From: an uncultured Lachnospiraceae bacterium | Lineage (GTDB): Bacteria; Bacillota; Clostridia; Lachnospirales; Lachnospiraceae | Direction: 5' to 3' | Assembly: GCA_910585715.1 (NCBI GenBank) | Contig: CAJUEX010000017.1 | Location: forward strand, 1 to 60,275 | DNA length: 60,275 nucleotides | Shown here: one piece after another, positions 9,409 through 19,156 of the stretch | Layout: the number at the start of each line of letters is the position of its first letter | Numbering within the stretch: the first letter of the stretch is position 1 | Notes under the pieces: model-generated | Seen by the model: the letters and a program-made list of their open reading frames with translations, nothing else | Databases searched by the model: none | What the model was told of the DNA's origin: nothing | Position numbers and translations under genes: made by a program

Positions 9409-10305
9409 ATGAAAGAGAAAAAGATATTTGTAGTAGGCGGGGATATGAGACAATATTATCTGGCCATGGAATTGTGGAAAAAAGGATTTGAAATCATGTG
9501 TTACGGAATGAATGAGCTGGAAGAAAAGGATTTTGTAAAAACCCCGCAAACACTGGAATTGGGAATGATTGACAGTGATGTCATACTACTGCCGCTTCCC
9601 GTTTTGCAAGATAACTTGCAAATAAAATCCAAAGAAAAAAGCATCTTTTTAAAGGAACTGGAAGCACATATAGGGAAGGGGCAAATCATATTCGGAGGAA
9701 AGCTGCCGGAAAGTCTGAAAAGTGCATGTAAGGAAAAAAAGGCACGGTTTATAGATTATATGGAGCTTGAACAGGTTGCCCTGAAAAATGCAGTGCCCAC
9801 AGCAGAGGGAGCCATATTAGAAGCTATGAAGCTTAGTAGGATTACAGTGCAAAAAAGCCGCTGTCTTATAATAGGTTTTGGTAAATGCGGGGAAGCACTG
9901 GCAGAAAAGCTGTCTGCATTGGAAGCAGAGGTTACAATAATGGCCAGAAGTGAAGAGGCAAGAAATAAAGGAGCATTTTGCGGTTATCACACAAGAGATA
10001 TGTTTGGAAAAGAATCGGAAGAGGAAAATTCTTATAAAAAAGCAAAAAAAATGGAGTATGACTTTATTTTTAATACAGTTCCCGCAATGGTTATGGATAA
10101 AAGTGTTCTTAAGGATATGTCAGAAGGAAAGGAAAAGGAAGAATACCCCATAATCATTGATATTTCATCCGCACCGGGAGGAGTGGATTATGAATTTTGC
10201 AGGGAAATGTCTGTAAAAGCGGGGCTTTATCCGGGAATTCCGGGAAAGTATGCACCAAAGACGGCGGGTGTTATTTTATCGGAAGCAGTATTGGAGCAGT
10301 TATAA
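9409..10305 (+). CDS. dpaA: Dipicolinate synthase subunit A
   Basis: 298 aa, NAD(P)-binding oxidoreductase-like. With DpaB it converts dihydrodipicolinate to dipicolinic acid, the core solute of endospores, in the mother cell. Visible features are an N-terminal 'KKIFVVGGDMRQYYLAMELWKKGFEI' fold, a Rossmann motif in the second half ('CLIIGFGKCGEALAEKLSALEAEVTIMARS') and the C-terminal 'YPGIPGKYAPKTAGVILSEAVLE'. Start supported by GGGAGGA 8 bp upstream. dpaB follows after 26 bp, so it is a two-gene operon. A sporulation (sigma E/K) promoter would be expected, but I could not identify one confidently after the upstream terminator. Confidence 0.93.
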   Translation: MKEKKIFVVGGDMRQYYLAMELWKKGFEIMCYGMNELEEKDFVKTPQTLELGMIDSDVILLPLPVLQDNLQIKSKEKSIFLKELEAHIGKGQIIFGGKLPESLKSACKEKKARFIDYMELEQVALKNAVPTAEGAILEAMKLSRITVQKSRCLIIGFGKCGEALAEKLSALEAEVTIMARSEEARNKGAFCGYHTRDMFGKESEEENSYKKAKKMEYDFIFNTVPAMVMDKSVLKDMSEGKEKEEYPIIIDISSAPGGVDYEFCREMSVKAGLYPGIPGKYAPKTAGVILSEAVLEQL

Positions 10306-10331
10306 AAGAAGGCAGGAATTAGGAGGTTATT

Positions 10332-10922
10332 ATGAAAGAGTTAAAAGAGCTGACCGTAGGATTGGCGATTACAGGTTCTTTTTGTACATTTGATAAAATA
10401 AAAAAGGCTGCAAAAGAATTAAAAGAGACCGGAATGGACATACAGCCCATTTTTTCCAATCAGACAGTCACCTGTGACAACAGGTTTGGAAAAGCAGAGG
10501 ATTTTGTCAGGGAAATAGAAGAGATTGCCGGAAAAAAGGGAATTTACTCCATATGTGAAGCGGAGCCGATTGGACCTAAAGGATATCTGGATGTGCTTGT
10601 GATAGCGCCCTGTACAGGGAACACCATGGCAAAGCTTTGTAATGGGATTACGGATTCTCCTGTGCTTATGGCGGCAAAAGCACATCTTAGAAATGAGAAG
10701 CCTCTGGTAATCTCCATATCCACAAACGATGCTCTGGGCATGAATTTCAAAAATTTAGGGCAGCTTATGAATATGAAAAATATTTATTTTGTTCCGTTTG
10801 GACAGGATAATTACGAAAAGAAACCGGCTTCCATGATTGCCCATACAGATTTAATCATAGATACCATACAGGCTGCATTGCAGGGAAAGCAGATACAGCC
10901 TGTGATACAAGGATATAAATAA
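10332..10922 (+). CDS. dpaB: Dipicolinate synthase subunit B (flavoprotein)
   Basis: 196 aa, flavoprotein-family partner of DpaA. The N-terminal 'LTVGLAITGSFCTFDKI' is the flavin-binding start of this family. 'VLVIAPCTGNTMAKLCNGITDSPVLMAAKAHLRNEKPLVISISTNDALG' is its conserved centre. AGGAGG precedes the start. The gene ends 10 bp from the convergent asnB with no obvious terminator between them, so the two transcripts probably overlap. Confidence 0.94.
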   Translation: MKELKELTVGLAITGSFCTFDKIKKAAKELKETGMDIQPIFSNQTVTCDNRFGKAEDFVREIEEIAGKKGIYSICEAEPIGPKGYLDVLVIAPCTGNTMAKLCNGITDSPVLMAAKAHLRNEKPLVISISTNDALGMNFKNLGQLMNMKNIYFVPFGQDNYEKKPASMIAHTDLIIDTIQAALQGKQIQPVIQGYK

Positions 10923-10932
10923 AAAGCAAGTG

Positions 10933-12783
10933 TTATAATCGGATGGAAACCCGGTATTTTTTCAGCCAGAAGTCTATTTGTAAAAGATAGGCAATCATCT
11001 GGGGGCCCGCCATAAGCTGGCCGTACCAGGGTGAGCCATAGTCTTTTGGATTTTTCAGGAAGGTTCTGACGCTTTCTTCGTCTAAAAATTGAAGAAGAGG
11101 GCTGTTTTCATTTAATACAGCGGTCAGGCGTCTTACAAGCAGTTGTTCATAGGAAGGATTATAGGTTTTTGGATAAGGGCTTTTTTTGCGGTATAAGATT
11201 TCCTGCGGCAGTAAGTGATTACTGGACTGGCGCAGGAGATTTTTTACAAGCCCGTCTTTTGCCTTCATCTCCCAGGGCACATTGAATACATAAGAAACCA
11301 AATCCTTATCTGCAAAAGGAACTCTTGCTTCCAGACCGGAATGCATGCTGGTTCTGTCCATCCGGTTCAATAAGGTCTGCATAAAATAACGGATGTTCAG
11401 ATAAGCTACCTGCCGCCTGTTTGCTTCCGTCCGGGTATCCGTTGGAAGAATATTGATTTCCCGGATGGATTTGTAATAAGCATTCTGCACATAATCATCC
11501 ATTTGGAGAGCTTCCGATATATCCTTTTTTAAAAGAGACTGTCTTGGAGCAAGGGAGGGAGTCCATGGAAAGGTATTGCTTTCTAAAAATTCCGGCTTAT
11601 GGAACCATGGATAGCCGCCAAATACCTCGTCAGCGCATTCTCCGGTAAGAACTACCTTGTGGGTTTTTGAAACCTGGCTGCAGAAGTATAGGAGAGAAGA
11701 GTCTATATCCGCCATACAGGGCAGGTCATGTGCCGTTACGGAAGCGGACAGCAAATCTGCCTGTGTTTCGCTGTCACATTCCAGATAATGATGGATGGAG
11801 CCTAAATACTCCACCATTTTATCCACATAAGGCCGGTCTTCTGAGGGCTGGAAGGCATTTGCTTTAAAATAATCATGGTTATTTTTAAAATCAAAAGAAT
11901 AAGTATGAAGAGTTTTTCCCTGCTTTTTCAATTCCTTTGCAGCAACGCTGGAAACAAGGCTGGAATCAATCCCGCCGGATAAAAAGGTACAGACGGGCAC
12001 ATCGGAAACCAGCTGGCCTCTTATGGCATTTTCCACAAGGAAACCGGTCTTTTCCAAAGTTTCTTCGTAGCTGTCCGTATGGGGCCTGCTTTCCAGGTGA
12101 AAATAGGTGGTTTCTTCCAGACCGTATTTATTTACGGTAAGATAGCAGCCCGGCTTTACCTCCTTCATTCCTGAAAAAATGCCGTTACCTACAGAACGGG
12201 CAGGTCCAAGTCCGAATATTTCGTTAAAGCCGTTTTTATCTAAAATGGCCCGGATTCCGGGAAAAGCAAAAATGGATTTCAGTTCTGAACCAAAAAGCAG
12301 GGTGCCGTTATGAACCGTATAGAATAACGGCTTCACTCCGAAAAAGTCCCGGAATAAATAGCAGGTTTCATGAGGCTCATCATAAATTGCAAATGCAAAA
12401 ATACCATTCAGCCGGTTGACAAAAGGCGCTCCATATTCCAAAAATCCGGTTAAGATAACCTCTGTGTCCGAGGTAGTGGAAAAATGGTGTCCTGCTTCTG
12501 TAAGCTCCTTCCTAAGCTGCTTATAATTATAAATTTCGCCATTGTATACAATGTGGCACCTGCCTCCCATATATTCCTTTGTCATGGGCTGGCTGCCTGT
12601 TTCCAAATCGATAATGGAAAGCCGGGTGTGAGTAAGCCCGCATGTATTGCTTAAAAAAATTCCCTGGCCGTCAGGTCCCCGGTGGGTAATTGCCTGGTTC
12701 ATCTTTTGGAGGATATACTTATAATCAGCCTCTTTTGATAAAAAAGAAGCCTTTGCATCAAAAAAACCGGAAATACCGCACAT
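10933..12783 (-). CDS. asnB: Asparagine synthase (glutamine-hydrolysing)
   Basis: 616 aa, AsnB type. It amidates aspartate with glutamine-derived ammonia and ATP. The N-terminal class II glutaminase starts MCGISGFF with Cys2 as nucleophile, followed by 'THRGPDGQG' and 'YNGEIYN'. The C-terminal synthetase has the pyrophosphate loop SGGIDSS and 'LTGECADEVFGGYPWF'. Start confirmed by the required Cys2 and AAAGGAG just upstream on the minus strand. It is transcribed away from the anti-sigma gene with a gap of only 91 bp, so it may have its own promoter there. No T-box is seen in that gap. Confidence 0.96.
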   Translation of the reverse strand: MCGISGFFDAKASFLSKEADYKYILQKMNQAITHRGPDGQGIFLSNTCGLTHTRLSIIDLETGSQPMTKEYMGGRCHIVYNGEIYNYKQLRKELTEAGHHFSTTSDTEVILTGFLEYGAPFVNRLNGIFAFAIYDEPHETCYLFRDFFGVKPLFYTVHNGTLLFGSELKSIFAFPGIRAILDKNGFNEIFGLGPARSVGNGIFSGMKEVKPGCYLTVNKYGLEETTYFHLESRPHTDSYEETLEKTGFLVENAIRGQLVSDVPVCTFLSGGIDSSLVSSVAAKELKKQGKTLHTYSFDFKNNHDYFKANAFQPSEDRPYVDKMVEYLGSIHHYLECDSETQADLLSASVTAHDLPCMADIDSSLLYFCSQVSKTHKVVLTGECADEVFGGYPWFHKPEFLESNTFPWTPSLAPRQSLLKKDISEALQMDDYVQNAYYKSIREINILPTDTRTEANRRQVAYLNIRYFMQTLLNRMDRTSMHSGLEARVPFADKDLVSYVFNVPWEMKAKDGLVKNLLRQSSNHLLPQEILYRKKSPYPKTYNPSYEQLLVRRLTAVLNENSPLLQFLDEESVRTFLKNPKDYGSPWYGQLMAGPQMIAYLLQIDFWLKKYRVSIRL

Positions 12784-12874
12784 AAAAATCTCCTTTGGGT
12801 GAATTTATCTGGTCCTTTTTAGTTTATGAGAAAAATGTGGCAAAAATACATATTAGAATAAAAGAGCCTGTTTT

Positions 12875-13945
12875 TTAGCGAAATTTCAAAGTCGTCTTCC
12901 CAATCTGAATTCCGGAAATTTCTCCCGGTTCTGCCGGTTCCTTTAAAATAACATTCCATTCAAGAAACATTCCATTGCTGCAGCCATAAACTGTAGGCAG
13001 AAAATCCACTGTCTCCCGGCATTCCCCCCGGTATACCGTTTTAATATCAAATTCTTCTGCTGTTGCCGGGTTCCATTTTGAGTAACTTTTGATTCCCGTT
13101 ACCCGAATGGAAAGAGGAGTCGTCTCCACTTTAGTAATTAAAACCTTTTCATTTCCGCAGTCTGCAGGCTTGAAAGGGTAGTAGGTTTTTACGTTTGCCT
13201 TATACTGAAAGGTCCATTCCAGATTCCAGGTTCCGTCATTGATTAAAATCTTATTTTCGGTATCTTTTTCATACATATATAAATCCTTGCAGGTAATGCT
13301 TACTTTCTGGCGGTTGATATCCGTGCATGTAATATTTAAAAGAAAATATAATTTCCCATTATCAAGATAAGATTCCATAACAGAGCTCCAGCCTTTGGCG
13401 GGCAGACCGTTTTTGTCCGATACGGAAATCTGTGAGGTGTCAAAAATAAAATAGCAATCGTTTTCTCCTGAATGAACATTCCCTGAATCATCGTAAAAAT
13501 AGTCTGTTTCCAATACAATAGATACATTATTCTTATCACCGATGGAAGAACGGGCGGTGAGCGTCATATGGTTGTTTGTGCTGCTTTTATCGATTAAAAC
13601 ATTACCGCCTTCTAAATAAGCAGTATCGGTTAAATGCCAGAATTCCATCAGGCGGATATCCCACTGTCCGTCGTTTGCGGCAAGAGCTGCCATGCCAAAT
13701 AAAAGGGCGGCGGCAAACATGGCAATCAGCCCTCTCTTTCCCAAGAGATTCTTTCTTGGTTTTGCAGGGCTGCAGTTGTCAACTGCTGATTTTATTTGAG
13801 AGTCAGAAGAGATTTCAGAATAATCTGCCTGTTTTTGCAAAATCAGCTGTAGAATGCGGTTTCTCTGAGACTCCTCCAAATTGCCCGGAAAGTCCAATAT
13901 TTCCTCTTCACGAATATGTGTAATAAGTTCTATTATATTAATCAT
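12875..13945 (-). CDS. Probable anti-sigma factor, single-pass membrane protein
   Basis: 356 aa. A cytoplasmic N-terminus of about 75 residues is followed by one membrane segment ('GLIAMFAAALLFGMAALAA', about 72-90) and an outside beta-rich domain of about 260 residues, resembling DUF4179-type proteins. It overlaps the upstream ECF sigma gene by 8 bp, the usual arrangement of a sigma factor and its membrane anti-sigma factor. The N-terminal part probably holds the sigma factor, and the outside part senses a signal. The function is assigned mainly from context and topology. Confidence 0.7.
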   Translation of the reverse strand: MINIIELITHIREEEILDFPGNLEESQRNRILQLILQKQADYSEISSDSQIKSAVDNCSPAKPRKNLLGKRGLIAMFAAALLFGMAALAANDGQWDIRLMEFWHLTDTAYLEGGNVLIDKSSTNNHMTLTARSSIGDKNNVSIVLETDYFYDDSGNVHSGENDCYFIFDTSQISVSDKNGLPAKGWSSVMESYLDNGKLYFLLNITCTDINRQKVSITCKDLYMYEKDTENKILINDGTWNLEWTFQYKANVKTYYPFKPADCGNEKVLITKVETTPLSIRVTGIKSYSKWNPATAEEFDIKTVYRGECRETVDFLPTVYGCSNGMFLEWNVILKEPAEPGEISGIQIGKTTLKFR

Positions 13946-14507
13946 TTTTTATCCCCCTTTCCTTCAGCGCAGCTTCTAATCCGGCCCTTCTGCGAAATAG
14001 TATGTTTTCTACCTTTTTTGCGGAGCAGTTCATTTTTTCAGCAATGCTTTTAATAGGCTCGCAATAAAAATAACGTAACAGGAATATGCTTCTGTCCGGT
14101 TCCTTCATATCTTTTAAAACCTGATGAAGAGTATCTTCCATGTTTTTTCTAATGTAGTCATTTTCAATATTGACAGGAGCTGCCATGGTAATTTCCTCCA
14201 ATGGAACGGGCAGGGCTTTCTGCTTTTTCCGGAGGATATCTATGCAGGTATTTCGGGCTATGGCATACAGATAGCTTTTCAGGCTGCTTCCGTTTTCCGG
14301 GCGGAAGCTTTGTGAATTCTGCCATAGCTTAATAAACGTATCCGCAACAGCTTCTTCCAGGTCCTGCCCGGAAAGGTTGGACAGAAAGTTTTTGCATATT
14401 GTTTCTACGGCTGCGCCATAAATATCCAAAGCGGCCCGGAGTCCGGCTTCACTGTCAGTATGAAGCAAATATAGTAAGGCTTTGTCGTCCAAAATAATAT
14501 CCTCCAA
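13938..14507 (-). CDS. ECF-type RNA polymerase sigma factor
   Basis: 189 aa. Sigma region 2 (about 25-95, with 'DLEEAVADTFIKLWQN' and 'LKSYLYAIARNTCIDILRKK') and region 4 (about 125-180, with 'DRSIFLLRYFYCEPIKSIAEKMNCSAKKVENILFRRRAGL') are present. The linker is short, as in ECF group sigma factors. Translationally coupled to the anti-sigma gene. The bicistronic unit faces away from the Ig-like gene at 14846, so the 338-bp gap must serve divergent promoters. Confidence 0.9.
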   Translation of the reverse strand: MEDIILDDKALLYLLHTDSEAGLRAALDIYGAAVETICKNFLSNLSGQDLEEAVADTFIKLWQNSQSFRPENGSSLKSYLYAIARNTCIDILRKKQKALPVPLEEITMAAPVNIENDYIRKNMEDTLHQVLKDMKEPDRSIFLLRYFYCEPIKSIAEKMNCSAKKVENILFRRRAGLEAALKERGIKND

Positions 14508-14661
14508 ATTTATAAAAAGTATTTTGCTTTCAATAATCTATACGGGGAAAGCATTAAAATCACTCAAAAGTATTTAGCCAATTTATGTTTGGCTGCAGTA
14601 AAGGACATGTAAAGTATATCATAGGGGCAAAGGCTGTACCATTTATACACGATTTGGTTAT

Positions 14662-14722
14662 TTACGCAAAAAATGGTCATCTACGCAAAGGGAATTGTAT
14701 GTAAAATTCTATTTGCTATACT
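14662..14722 (+). promoter_or_regulatory. LytTR-type site 1 and promoter of the Ig-like protein gene
   Basis: Direct repeats TTACGCAAA (14662-14670) and CTACGCAAA (14681-14689), 19 bp apart start to start, followed by GGGAA, -35 TTGTAT (14695-14700), a 16-bp spacer and -10 TATACT (14717-14722). The same architecture recurs at 21360 and 22584. Paired direct repeats just upstream of a weak -35 are the hallmark of LytTR response regulator targets. The regulator is probably the one encoded at 20483-21193. Confidence 0.8.
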
Positions 14723-14845
14723 TGCATTGACAATATTTGTGTAAAAGGAGGGGTGAACAGGTTGTATGAAAGGCTATAGAAGCCAGAGGAAAACACTGCG
14801 GATATTGAAAAGAAATAATAGTATACGTTAAGAAAGGAAAAAAAC

Positions 14846-17800
14846 ATGAATTTTATCAAAGCAGGCAGGAAATTGATAGCATATCTTCTTATAGCGGCAA
14901 TGTTCCTTAGCTGTGTGCCCGTGCAGAATGCAGAAGCAGCATCAGCAAAAGCCATTAAGAAGGTTGTTATTAAAAACGGAGGAAAAACCGTTACAAAGAA
15001 AACGATTAAGCTTGCAAAGGGCAAGACTACTACGCTGAAGGTGACAGTCAGCCCAAGCAAGGCAAAAAAGAAAGTGACTTATAAAACAAGTAATAAAAAA
15101 GTTGCCACAGTAAACTCAAAGGGAAAGATTACGGCAAAAAAAGAGGGAACAGCAAAAATTACCGTAACTGCATTGGGGAAAAACGGCAAGAAAAAAACAA
15201 GCTATGTAAAAGTAAAAGTAACCAAAAAGGAAAGCAAAATCGATGTTACAGCAGTAAAGGCCGATGCTGTTCCTTCCGGACAGATTAGTGTTGGAGGCGT
15301 ATGTACGATTGTGGCATCTGTAGTGCCGTCTAATGCCACAAAGAAAACGATTACTTATACGTCTGCAAATCCCGCAATAGCTACTGTAAATGGGGCTGGT
15401 GTCGTAACCGGTATTTCAGAAGGTACTACGACCATTCGGGCAGCTGCATCCAACGGGAAATATAAGGATGTGACAATTACTGTAAAAAGGGTAAGTGTTA
15501 CAGGGATTAGTTTGGATAAAAATAGTATTGAAGTATTTTTAGGGGGAACAGCCAATCTGAATGCCTCTGTCCTTCCGCAGAATGCAACTAATAAGAAGGT
15601 AAGATGGACCAGCGGGGATGAAACGGTTGCAACTGTTAAGGATGGAGTTGTTACAGGTAAAAGGGCAGGAACTACAAAGGTTTATGCCACAACAGAAGAA
15701 GGCGGTTTCAAGGCGGAGTGTACTGTTAATGTAAAGGCAACCGCAGCAAATGAAGTTGTTGTTTTACTGGAAGTAACCAACGAATATGAAGGTGCGGACG
15801 GAAAGAAGCATGCCAATACGGTTTTAGTAGGAAATGATATTGAAGTCAGGGCACGGGTGCTGAAAGGAAATCAGCCGGTAGGGAATACAAATGTAAGGCT
15901 GGCGCTGCAGAGCGTTTACGGTAATGCATCAGGCCGTTTTGCAATCAGGAATAATGACCTTTTGACAGATGCAAACGGATATGCCACGTTCTATATTGGC
16001 TTAAAGGATGATTACGCAGGCACACAGCCTATTGACAGAATATTTGAAAGCTTTAAGGTAACGGCAACCAATTCATCAAGCGGGAAGAGCAGCATGCCAT
16101 TGTCTATACGCTTTGCCTGCATTCAGCTGCCGGATTTACTTGTTGAGAATAATTTGACGGCTGGACATAACGATATTGAACCGGCTGTAAATGCAACAAC
16201 ACTTGTAACTGACTATGCGGGGATTGAGCCAACTTACTGTGAAAACGGACACAGGGTACAGGAATATGTTTCAAGCCAGCAGGTTTCCGGAGATGGAGAA
16301 CAGCATGAGGTATACTTCTCCTGTACACCGTATATTTTGTATCCTGCAATAGAAAAAGAGGGAGAAAGCGGAGAGTGGGAACAGCTTGTAAACAAGGACT
16401 CGGGAGCATGCAGTGTTTATAATGATGTGACAAATGAGACGACTACGACGGTTGTCCAGAAGGTGCCGGCCGGCTTACAGTTCATTACAGCACGTTTTAA
16501 TAAGATTAAGCTTTCAGCATATACCGCTATTTATATTGATGTATATGCAACCGATTCCGCAGGAGTTCCGGTATTCAGCAAGGTTGTCACCAATGCAAGC
16601 AATACGGAAGGAAAAGATAAGGACGGCGACGTTCAGATTGAAAAGCAGAAGGATAAAGAATGTTATATTGTATTTTCATTAGTATCCCAGGGACAGGTAG
16701 ATACTTCCAATGAGGGATATGTACTGGAAAAACTGTTCGGCCATTATGCAGGCGTTCAATCAGAAGAGCCTGTAATGGAGGAGTTGATTAATTCCGTAAA
16801 ATGGGAGGATGTCTCTAAGGATGTAACGTATGAAACAGTTGACTGGGATTACAATGGAGCAAGAAGGTATTTTAAAAGCAATTCGGAATTTTTGAACAGT
16901 GATTACAAATACAGCTATAAAGTGCCTGTTTTCCCTTATTCAGGAAATGCAATTATTACAGTAAAAGATAAAAATGATATTGTGAAAGGATATTTTGCAT
17001 ATCCGGCAGTTCATAAAGACCTGAATGAGAATGGAGAGTACAAAAATATAAATGTGCTTGCACCTCCAAAAACAGAGTTTGAAACATGGAAGACGAACCA
17101 GTTCAGAGATCATTCGTATACTCCTTATGTAAGGAGCCCATATCCGATTCAGATTTCAGAAGAAGAAACAAGGAGAACAAACGCTACGGTTACGAAAGAA
17201 GGGAACCGGGTAAAGGTTGATACCCGCACTACGGGAATTACAAGCCTAAAAGCCACTGTTGATATCAATGGACTTGACACTGTTTTAAATAAAATAAACG
17301 GCGGTGTATTATATACTTCCGTACAGTGGGATCCGTTACCAAATAAGGTGGCGAAGGAAGAAATCCCTGATTTTTATGCAGTAGAGGGACAGGAAGTAAC
17401 TGTAATTGCGCAGTTATATGATGTAAATAATAATAAAGCTCCGGAAATGGGCAAGACAGTTGTATTTTCTGACAGCATTAAGGACGAAGTAATCAACACC
17501 CAGGGTAAAAAAGTCGGCGGTGACGGTACAAAAGACCAGGTAACGGTTGTGAATGAATATAGAGGCTACACGGACAGTCAGGGACAGGTTACACTAAAGC
17601 TGAAGGGAGAACAGGTGGCTTATATTGAACAACTGGCGGCTTCCTGTGATAATTTTAATGTAAGATTAATCGTTGGCGGAGAAGAAGTGAATAAGGCAAA
17701 CATTTACTGGGTAGATTTGGGACTCAGCTTTGTGGATACTGCAGATACGACAGCGACAGAAGACTCAACCGGAATTATAAATTACAGCGGGACAAAACCT

Positions 17801-19036
17801 ATTCGAACCACGACGTTTAACGAACCAATAACTATTGCAAAAAGCAGTGAGGCAGAGGTAGGTACAGTCTGGGATATTGGATTCCTGCCGGTAGCACGTT
17901 CCCATACATTTAATTTTACTAATTTGAATGTGGCAAAAAGACCGAAAAAAGCAAATGAGTTTGTAAAGGTTAAAAATGTTCCGGTTACATACAGTAAGAC
18001 GGATAAGATGGCTACAGGCGAGTCCACGCTGACGGAAAAAAATAATATTGCAACATTAACATCCGATAAAATCGGTTCCACAGAATTAACAGGCGTTCTT
18101 GGAGTAAAAGCACAGGATACGTTAGATTTATCCAAAGTTGTTTTTGAATTCTATGATGAGGACTTAAAGCTTGTCAGCAAAAGAAACATCGGAGAGGGCA
18201 TTCCTAATTTTGATTCCACCAGTCTTATGCTGAAAGTAAACTGGCAGCCGGTTGGAATGCAGTTAGAGCTTTTTGCGGCCAATAATGATAACAGGACTGT
18301 TGACAGAAACACAGACACAATCGTTTATGTAAAGGTGACGGATACAAAGGGTAATCCGCTGAAAGGCAAGCCGGTTGAATATACAATTGACGGAGTTAAA
18401 AAGACATCTCTTACCACAAATGATAAGGGAATTGCAAGCATTAACCTTTCAGCCCCGGGAGGAGCTGCAAAAGACTGTATTGTAACCGCTAAGGTCAGTG
18501 ACACCGTAGAGAAAAACATTACAATCAGATATACGGATACAGCCACAAAGGCATTTGCAATTCAGACAGAGAATCTGAGCCAGCATATCAGGGAAGTTGA
18601 GGTAAATCCTAACAGTAAGACAAAAGTAAAACTGTATTTTACAAATCCGGTAAGTGAACGGACAGTAGATGCAAGGGAATTTACAATAGTAGAGGATGGC
18701 GAGGCGACAAACAGATATCAGGTAACCTCAGCAGTAGTAACAGATACGAATATTATTGAACTGACGCTGGATAAAGAGCTGTCCTTTGCAAAAGAAGTAA
18801 GCTATACAATCACAATTGGTTCTTATAGGGATAGAGATAATCTGGAATATCAGTTGATTGACACATTTGGACAGAAATTAACAGGAAAATCCACCTGTCA
18901 TTTTTGGCCGGAGGCGGTTGCTTCAAAATTTGGTTATACAGAAGTACCGAGGACAGGAACTGTATCAGAAAACAACGTTTCAAATACAGCAGAACCAGAA
19001 GCAGCAGAACCGGAAACAATCATACTGGCAGAATAA
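14846..19036 (+). CDS. Secreted multi-domain Ig-like (BIG2-type) surface protein
   Basis: 1396 aa. Signal peptide 1-33 ('LLIAAMFLSCVPVQNAEAA'). Three bacterial Ig-like group 2 domains follow (about 37-126, very Lys-rich; 133-212; 214-293), each with a 'W/YTSxxxxVATVxxxGxVxxxxxGTxxI' pattern. Further beta domains include invasin-like loops ('LTDANGYATFYI', 'LTTNDKGIASINL') and a C-terminal SbsA-like Ig domain (about 1240-1340). There is no LPxTG sorting motif, S-layer homology domain or choline-binding repeat, so attachment is unclear. It ends in a short acidic Glu/Ala/Pro tail. It sits next to and is probably controlled by the LytTR system (site 1). Adhesin or cell-wall role inferred. Confidence 0.85.
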   Translation: MNFIKAGRKLIAYLLIAAMFLSCVPVQNAEAASAKAIKKVVIKNGGKTVTKKTIKLAKGKTTTLKVTVSPSKAKKKVTYKTSNKKVATVNSKGKITAKKEGTAKITVTALGKNGKKKTSYVKVKVTKKESKIDVTAVKADAVPSGQISVGGVCTIVASVVPSNATKKTITYTSANPAIATVNGAGVVTGISEGTTTIRAAASNGKYKDVTITVKRVSVTGISLDKNSIEVFLGGTANLNASVLPQNATNKKVRWTSGDETVATVKDGVVTGKRAGTTKVYATTEEGGFKAECTVNVKATAANEVVVLLEVTNEYEGADGKKHANTVLVGNDIEVRARVLKGNQPVGNTNVRLALQSVYGNASGRFAIRNNDLLTDANGYATFYIGLKDDYAGTQPIDRIFESFKVTATNSSSGKSSMPLSIRFACIQLPDLLVENNLTAGHNDIEPAVNATTLVTDYAGIEPTYCENGHRVQEYVSSQQVSGDGEQHEVYFSCTPYILYPAIEKEGESGEWEQLVNKDSGACSVYNDVTNETTTTVVQKVPAGLQFITARFNKIKLSAYTAIYIDVYATDSAGVPVFSKVVTNASNTEGKDKDGDVQIEKQKDKECYIVFSLVSQGQVDTSNEGYVLEKLFGHYAGVQSEEPVMEELINSVKWEDVSKDVTYETVDWDYNGARRYFKSNSEFLNSDYKYSYKVPVFPYSGNAIITVKDKNDIVKGYFAYPAVHKDLNENGEYKNINVLAPPKTEFETWKTNQFRDHSYTPYVRSPYPIQISEEETRRTNATVTKEGNRVKVDTRTTGITSLKATVDINGLDTVLNKINGGVLYTSVQWDPLPNKVAKEEIPDFYAVEGQEVTVIAQLYDVNNNKAPEMGKTVVFSDSIKDEVINTQGKKVGGDGTKDQVTVVNEYRGYTDSQGQVTLKLKGEQVAYIEQLAASCDNFNVRLIVGGEEVNKANIYWVDLGLSFVDTADTTATEDSTGIINYSGTKPIRTTTFNEPITIAKSSEAEVGTVWDIGFLPVARSHTFNFTNLNVAKRPKKANEFVKVKNVPVTYSKTDKMATGESTLTEKNNIATLTSDKIGSTELTGVLGVKAQDTLDLSKVVFEFYDEDLKLVSKRNIGEGIPNFDSTSLMLKVNWQPVGMQLELFAANNDNRTVDRNTDTIVYVKVTDTKGNPLKGKPVEYTIDGVKKTSLTTNDKGIASINLSAPGGAAKDCIVTAKVSDTVEKNITIRYTDTATKAFAIQTENLSQHIREVEVNPNSKTKVKLYFTNPVSERTVDAREFTIVEDGEATNRYQVTSAVVTDTNIIELTLDKELSFAKEVSYTITIGSYRDRDNLEYQLIDTFGQKLTGKSTCHFWPEAVASKFGYTEVPRTGTVSENNVSNTAEPEAAEPETIILAE

Positions 19037-19088
19037 GGCATATGCTGATAATCGGTCAGGTCTGTAAAGAAACTGACAAGTGAACTGA

Positions 19089-19156
19089 AAAAGTCCCCTT
19101 TCGGGCACACAGGCAAAATCATAAGGCCTGTTGTCCGGCAGGGGGCATTTTTTATG
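19089..19156 (+). terminator. Terminator between convergent genes
   Basis: A long imperfect hairpin (ACAGGC/GCCTGT inner stem, GTCCCC with GGGGGC outer stem) is followed by TTTTTT at 19148-19153. It lies between the Ig-like protein gene and the oppositely oriented histidine kinase gene, overlapping the kinase stop. Confidence 0.65.

Noticed and set aside
12784..12874. T-box leader for asnB
   Set aside because: Gap is only 91 bp and shows neither the T-box sequence nor a terminator/antiterminator pair.
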